Assembly: GCA_039621445.1 (NCBI GenBank)
Contig: CP154955.1
Span: 30,821,471 to 30,885,470, forward strand
Direction: 5' to 3'
Length of the DNA stretch: 64,000 bases
Source: Euglena gracilis
Taxonomy: Eukaryota; Euglenida; Euglenophyceae; Euglenales
Made by a program: the position numbers and the translations under genes. The notes beneath the pieces were generated by a model. It saw nothing but the letters and a program-made list of their open reading frames with translations, did not search any database and was not told where the DNA came from. Positions 60,176 through 64,000 of the stretch are shown here, in pieces (the first letter of the stretch is position 1; each line of letters starts with the position of its first letter).

Positions 60176-61279
60176 TTGACTTCCATGAAAGATGCAACAT
60201 ACCTGGTGTCCAGCGGCCCAGCGAAGCACGAAAGAACCCCGGCGAAGGCTGCAGAAGCTGGAAAAGATGGAGTCTCAGCAGGCGCCAGAGCAACCAACAT
60301 GGAACAAGCGGAAGTGCAAGGAATTTCAAGGAAAGAATCTGAGATGGAGAAGAGGAGAGGAGCCGCAGGCGCTGGAGACGATGACGGAGCAGCAGCAGAG
60401 CACCAGTCCGTGGCCATCGCAACCCCCCCACCCCCCACCACATCAGAGATTTCAAAATCCCCCACTCAACATGAGGATGGCCATGGACCATGGACAACTG
60501 TGGTCAGAAAGACAAGAAGACAGAAAGGAAATACCATCACAGGTCCAGCAAACTCCCCCCCTTTTTCTATGTCCCCCCCCTTTCAGGGGACAGGGCAAGG
60601 GCTATGGCAGCCTTTCAACAAATATCAGAAATTCAAGGGACATAAGTCAACATCAAGGCTATGGCAGCCATCATCCAAAAGGACCTGGGGTCCAGAATCA
60701 AGGCTATGGCAGCCATCATTCAAGGGGACAGTGGGCCCAGGGGCAAGGCTATGGCAGCCAGTACCCCAGCCTGGACAGATCCCATTGGGGAAAGGTATGT
60801 CCAACTTTCCCCCCAACATTTTCAGACACAAACCCCCCAGGAACAAGCCAATGCCAAAAAAACAGGCCATGGTGGCCTATATGGAAAATCAAGAGGGCCA
60901 GAGAAGAGACCAGAGAAGTCCTGGAGAGAAGGCGAATGGAGGCCAAGCAGGCCTGAGTGCCAATGGAGGCCAAATGGCCCTGAAGACCACTGGTGGCCAA
61001 CACAACCAAGACCATCCACACCACATCAGCCCTTGGGGGGGAGGCCCAAGATTGGCTCAGACTGGCCCCCCCCAGAAGATAATCAGCCCAGCTTTATATG
61101 TACCTCCCCACTGCAGACACAGACCTTCCCCCATCATTTACAAACAGGGGGAAAGCCTGTCTTTGGAAAGCCCTATGGCAGGGCCAGCTGCAGCCCCAGT
61201 GATGGGGCAGCCAGGGGTGACCCCAGTGATGGGGCAGCCAGGGGTGACCCCAGTGATGGGTGTGAGTCAGGGGTGCTGA
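60176..61279 (+). CDS. Proline/glutamine-rich ORF, possibly of retroelement origin
   Basis: 367 codons open. It has a charged N-terminal part (SRKESEMEKRRGAAGAGDD), then GPWTTVVRKTRRQKG, a basic W-T-V motif of a kind seen in ORF1/Gag-type nucleic-acid-binding proteins (resemblance only). Next come repeats of (S/A)RLWQP from a tandem DNA block (60655-60770), and a tail of VMGQPGVTP repeats. The other two + frames are also open for 200-250 codons, one as YGSHH/QGYGSQ-like text, so the true frame is not certain. It ends just before a probable LTR. Confidence 0.4.
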   Translation: MTSMKDATYLVSSGPAKHERTPAKAAEAGKDGVSAGARATNMEQAEVQGISRKESEMEKRRGAAGAGDDDGAAAEHQSVAIATPPPPTTSEISKSPTQHEDGHGPWTTVVRKTRRQKGNTITGPANSPPFSMSPPFQGTGQGLWQPFNKYQKFKGHKSTSRLWQPSSKRTWGPESRLWQPSFKGTVGPGARLWQPVPQPGQIPLGKGMSNFPPNIFRHKPPRNKPMPKKQAMVAYMENQEGQRRDQRSPGEKANGGQAGLSANGGQMALKTTGGQHNQDHPHHISPWGGGPRLAQTGPPQKIISPALYVPPHCRHRPSPIIYKQGESLSLESPMAGPAAAPVMGQPGVTPVMGQPGVTPVMGVSQGC

Positions 61280-61376
61280 GTGCCCAAAACAACTTAACCT
61301 AACTGCCCAGCCTGATGACTCTGCAGCTAGGATTAGGCAAATCTTATTAGGAATTATTAGCATTGCTGACCCTATC

Positions 61377-61746
61377 TGTTTGCACAGGGCTCTGTCTCTG
61401 TCACTGTTTTTGTCTGTTTCAAGTTCAAGAATTGAATTACCTTGGTGGCCATTATCATTCTTACCTGGACAGTACTTGGTTCATTACATTGGTGCTGGTT
61501 TTGGAATTGCTGAATTGCTTGTATTGTGCTGTTGGTCTTGTGGATTTTTTATCAAAGAAAAGGTGTGAGCCACCCAACTCACCTGTTTTCACCAAAAAGA
61601 CCCACCCAAAACAAAAGAAAAATGCAATTTTTAAAACAGGCCGCGAGGGGAATTGAAATCACCCTGGGCAGGGTAAAAGATCCTACGCAACGGGGTGCCG
61701 GCCCCGAGGGAATGGAAACTCCAGGGCGGGTACCACGGTTACAACA
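61377..61746 (+). repeat. Probable 5' LTR (left edge tentative)
   Basis: The right edge is set by the primer-binding site that follows at once; it ends ..TTACAACA. A TGTT at 61377 would give TGTT...AACA ends and a 370-bp LTR. The 3' LTR lies outside the window, so the left edge is only a suggestion. Confidence 0.4.
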
Positions 61747-61758
61747 TGGTAGCAGAGG
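61747..61758 (+). promoter_or_regulatory. Primer-binding site complementary to initiator tRNA-Met 3' end
   Basis: TGGTAGCAGAGG is the complement of the CCUCUGCUACCA 3' end of eukaryotic initiator tRNA-Met (12 bases), the common primer of LTR retrotransposons. It directly follows ..ACAACA. Confidence 0.8.
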
Positions 61759-61846
61759 TAGACTGCCCAATTTTGATTCCCCTCCAACATGCGGCTACGA
61801 ACAACAAGCTGAAAAACGACCAGAAACTGAAAAAACTGACGCTGAC

Positions 61847-64000
61847 ATGCCAGCTGCCGAAACCGCCATCGCTAGGGTGGTGGAGCCGGCGGAGGGCAAC
61901 TCAGCCATGTACCAAACTCTGGATGTGCCAGCTGCCTTAACCGCCATCGCTAGGGTGGTGGAGCAGGCGGATGGTTTCCCAGCCATGAACCAAACACTGG
62001 AAATGCCAGCTGCCTTAACCGCCATCGTTAGGGTGGTGGAGCCGGCAGATGGCTTTGCCGCCATGTACCAATCACTGGACAGCAACAGGTGGACTGAAAC
62101 TGAACAAGACGGCACCGACATTACACTGCCACGGACATGCAATGACAGCCCACGTGTCATTGCCATGGTGCACATGGACCAGGACGACACCGAACAGACC
62201 GGTCCAGCACCAGATTACACAGAACTGGACGAAAACAACGAACCGTACTTCGACGAACAGGTGTTTGCACCACAAAACTGGTACCAACAGCCAGAAACGG
62301 ACACTCAGAACGACCAAAACTGGCAAACTGCAACAGCACAGCAACCAGGAACCCAGAGTTTTGCACTGGTGGCGGTACGACAGAGCCCGGAACAACCAGA
62401 CCGCCTCCAGGGTGAAACTGAAACTTCGTACCAGGAACCATCGTACAGCTCGTACGAGATTCCACAGCCGGAACCACAGAACCAGAACACTGACTGGGAC
62501 TGGTGGTCGAACTTTGCGTACGAAACTGGACAGCTGACCCAGGAATTTCAACAGTTCAGACGCAAAACTGAACAGACGAACCAACAAACGGCAGAAACTC
62601 TGCAGCAGCTGCAACAAACAACGACGGAATGGGTCAGCGAACTGCACGCAACAGTCAACAGACAGGGTGAAGCACTCATCTCAGAAATAAACGGCAGACA
62701 CGAAGAACTGACGACAGTCCTGGCAACAACCCAAGCAAACATGGAACAGGTGACCGTCAACCAGAACAGGCTGTACCAGGAACATTTTAACGGAATGTCA
62801 CAGCAGATCACAGAAATCAGGGAAATGTCTGGCTCACTGGGTGAAAAACTCAGGGAATTTCACAGTTTTCTGCAGATGGCAGGTGGAAACGCACAGAACC
62901 AGGGTGAACATCTGGTTGGTTTACTACACCGACAGCGAGAAAACGAAAAAAACAACTGCAGAACTGCAACAGAGATTGGCTGTGGCAGAAGAACGGGTCG
63001 CAGGAATCACAGGCGGAGTCCAAACGGTGAACAGCAAAGTGGACGAAACTGTGGCAACAGTGTCCAGAAAAGTTGAAAACCTCAGAGGCGAAATCAGCAG
63101 TGTGGTGGAAAAAATTCAGAAGGACATGGGCAGTGAAATCGGAAATCTGGCAGGACGGGTTCAGCAGCAGGAAACAAAAACGACAACAACCATTCAAAAC
63201 TGTGATTACCTGCACAAAAAACTGGTCGAACTGCAGAAAATCCCAGATCAGCAGCAGCAGATTACACAGCTGAACGAGGAAATCGGCAGACTGAAACGAC
63301 AAGTGGAAACCCTGACCTCCAACGAAGAAAAACACAAACAACGCACTGAACGTCTGAACCTGGAGGTCGGCAACCTGGGTCACAGGGTGGACGAAACAGC
63401 CCAAACGACTCAAAACCTGCTGGGTGAACTACAAAAAGGGACCATTAAAACGGGAACACATGCCACATCTGAACATGCCAAATGGCTGGAAATGACATCT
63501 GCCATTGGCTCAATGACAACCAGGGTCGGTCAACTGGAAGCAAAACTAGCTGGTCTGACAACAAAAACTGCAGAACGGGAGACACATGACAACGGCATTT
63601 GGCAGCATTTACATTCTCTGACCACGGAACTGCAAACACAGCAGAAACGGTGGACAGAACAGCTGGTGACCCTGGACAGAAAAATCAGTACTGTGACAAA
63701 AACGACTGAAAACCTGACTGAAAAACTGGAAAGGCAAAACACCCAGCAAATCACAACCCCTAGCCCTAGCCTGGCTGAAATACCCAGACTTTTTGAAAAT
63801 CTTTGCATTTCCTCTCGCCCAGCCTGCACAGGGGCCTTCGGGCCAGAGTCAGGGGCCAGCCCCCTGGCCAGTGGGCCTCCCTCGAGGACCCAGGCTGGAC
63901 AGCCAGGGGCAGCCACAACGGCCCAACGAACAGAACCCCCCCAGGGGGCGGACAGGGCCGCGGGCCAACGGGGATCGGGGACCCCACAACCCCAGAACCA
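61847..64000 (+). CDS. Gag-like coiled-coil ORF of an LTR retrotransposon, one frame break, open at window end
   Basis: First in-frame ATG after the primer-binding site (MPAAETAIARV); the same frame is also open upstream through the LTR. Residues ~1-80: three 26-residue repeats (P-A-A-x-T-A-I-x-R-V-V-E), i.e. 78-bp DNA repeats at 61850-62085. Then a Gln/Asp/Glu/Tyr-rich acidic region, then from ~62530 a long Gln/Thr/Glu heptad-rich coiled coil. The frame changes by +1 at the A-run 62946-62952: the first frame ends at 63076, while the coiled-coil character continues in another frame without stop to 64000, passing into a Pro/Gly/Ser-rich segment. A pol region would lie beyond the window. Gag identity rests on position and composition, not on a recognised capsid or zinc-knuckle domain. 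Confidence 0.6.

Overview
The window reads as nuclear DNA from a photosynthetic euglenid (Euglena-like). This is inferred from four things seen together: (1) GC-rich exons broken by many introns, some with GT-AG ends and others with no GT-AG but complementary CAGG...CCTG ends, the hallmark of euglenid nonconventional introns; (2) a class I fructose-bisphosphate aldolase and a second protein that both carry two hydrophobic segments separated by an Ala/Pro-rich stretch, the layout of euglenid class I plastid presequences; (3) abundant simple repeats and poly-C/poly-G palindromes in the introns; (4) a tRNA-iMet type primer-binding site on a retroelement. No bacterial or viral gene organisation is seen.

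Layout. All recognised genes are on the + strand. 1-3237: 3' part of a GT23 (FUT8/NodZ-like) fucosyltransferase. 3238-6921: spacer with a C-rich degenerate block, microsatellites and two fold-back repeats. 6922-11609: TLC-domain membrane protein, five exons. 11610-15790: spacer with GC palindromes and a 542-bp tandem duplication. About 15795-29920: plastid-type class I aldolase, about 15 exons. 29921-34377: spacer with a fold-back element and a duplicated block. About 34378-44893: Ser/Pro/Arg-rich protein ending in a zinc ribbon; one of its introns holds a 0.7-kb AT-rich island. 44894-49420: spacer with a possible small gene. 49421 to about 57423: two-TM leader plus NDK-like protein. 57583-59960: spacer. 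59960-64000: retroelement region with a proline-rich ORF, a probable LTR end with primer-binding site, and a coiled-coil Gag-like ORF running off the window.

Main discovery. Seven short elements (134-427 bp) have CAGG...C(C/A)TG terminal inverted repeats and flanking direct repeats (8 bp in six, 7 bp in one). They look like non-autonomous hAT-type MITEs. Several spliced nonconventional introns in the same genes have the same termini; two exactly match CAGG...CCTG, and the clearest ones share the inner CTTAAG or T-rich motif. This suggests that nonconventional introns here are, or descend from, these transposons. The elements and their relatives also share a short GGCGC-loop-GCGCC hairpin found at least 13 times.

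Limits. Exon edges were set by reading frame and family similarity recalled from knowledge, not by transcripts. Exons rich in Pro/Ala/Arg are the least certain.
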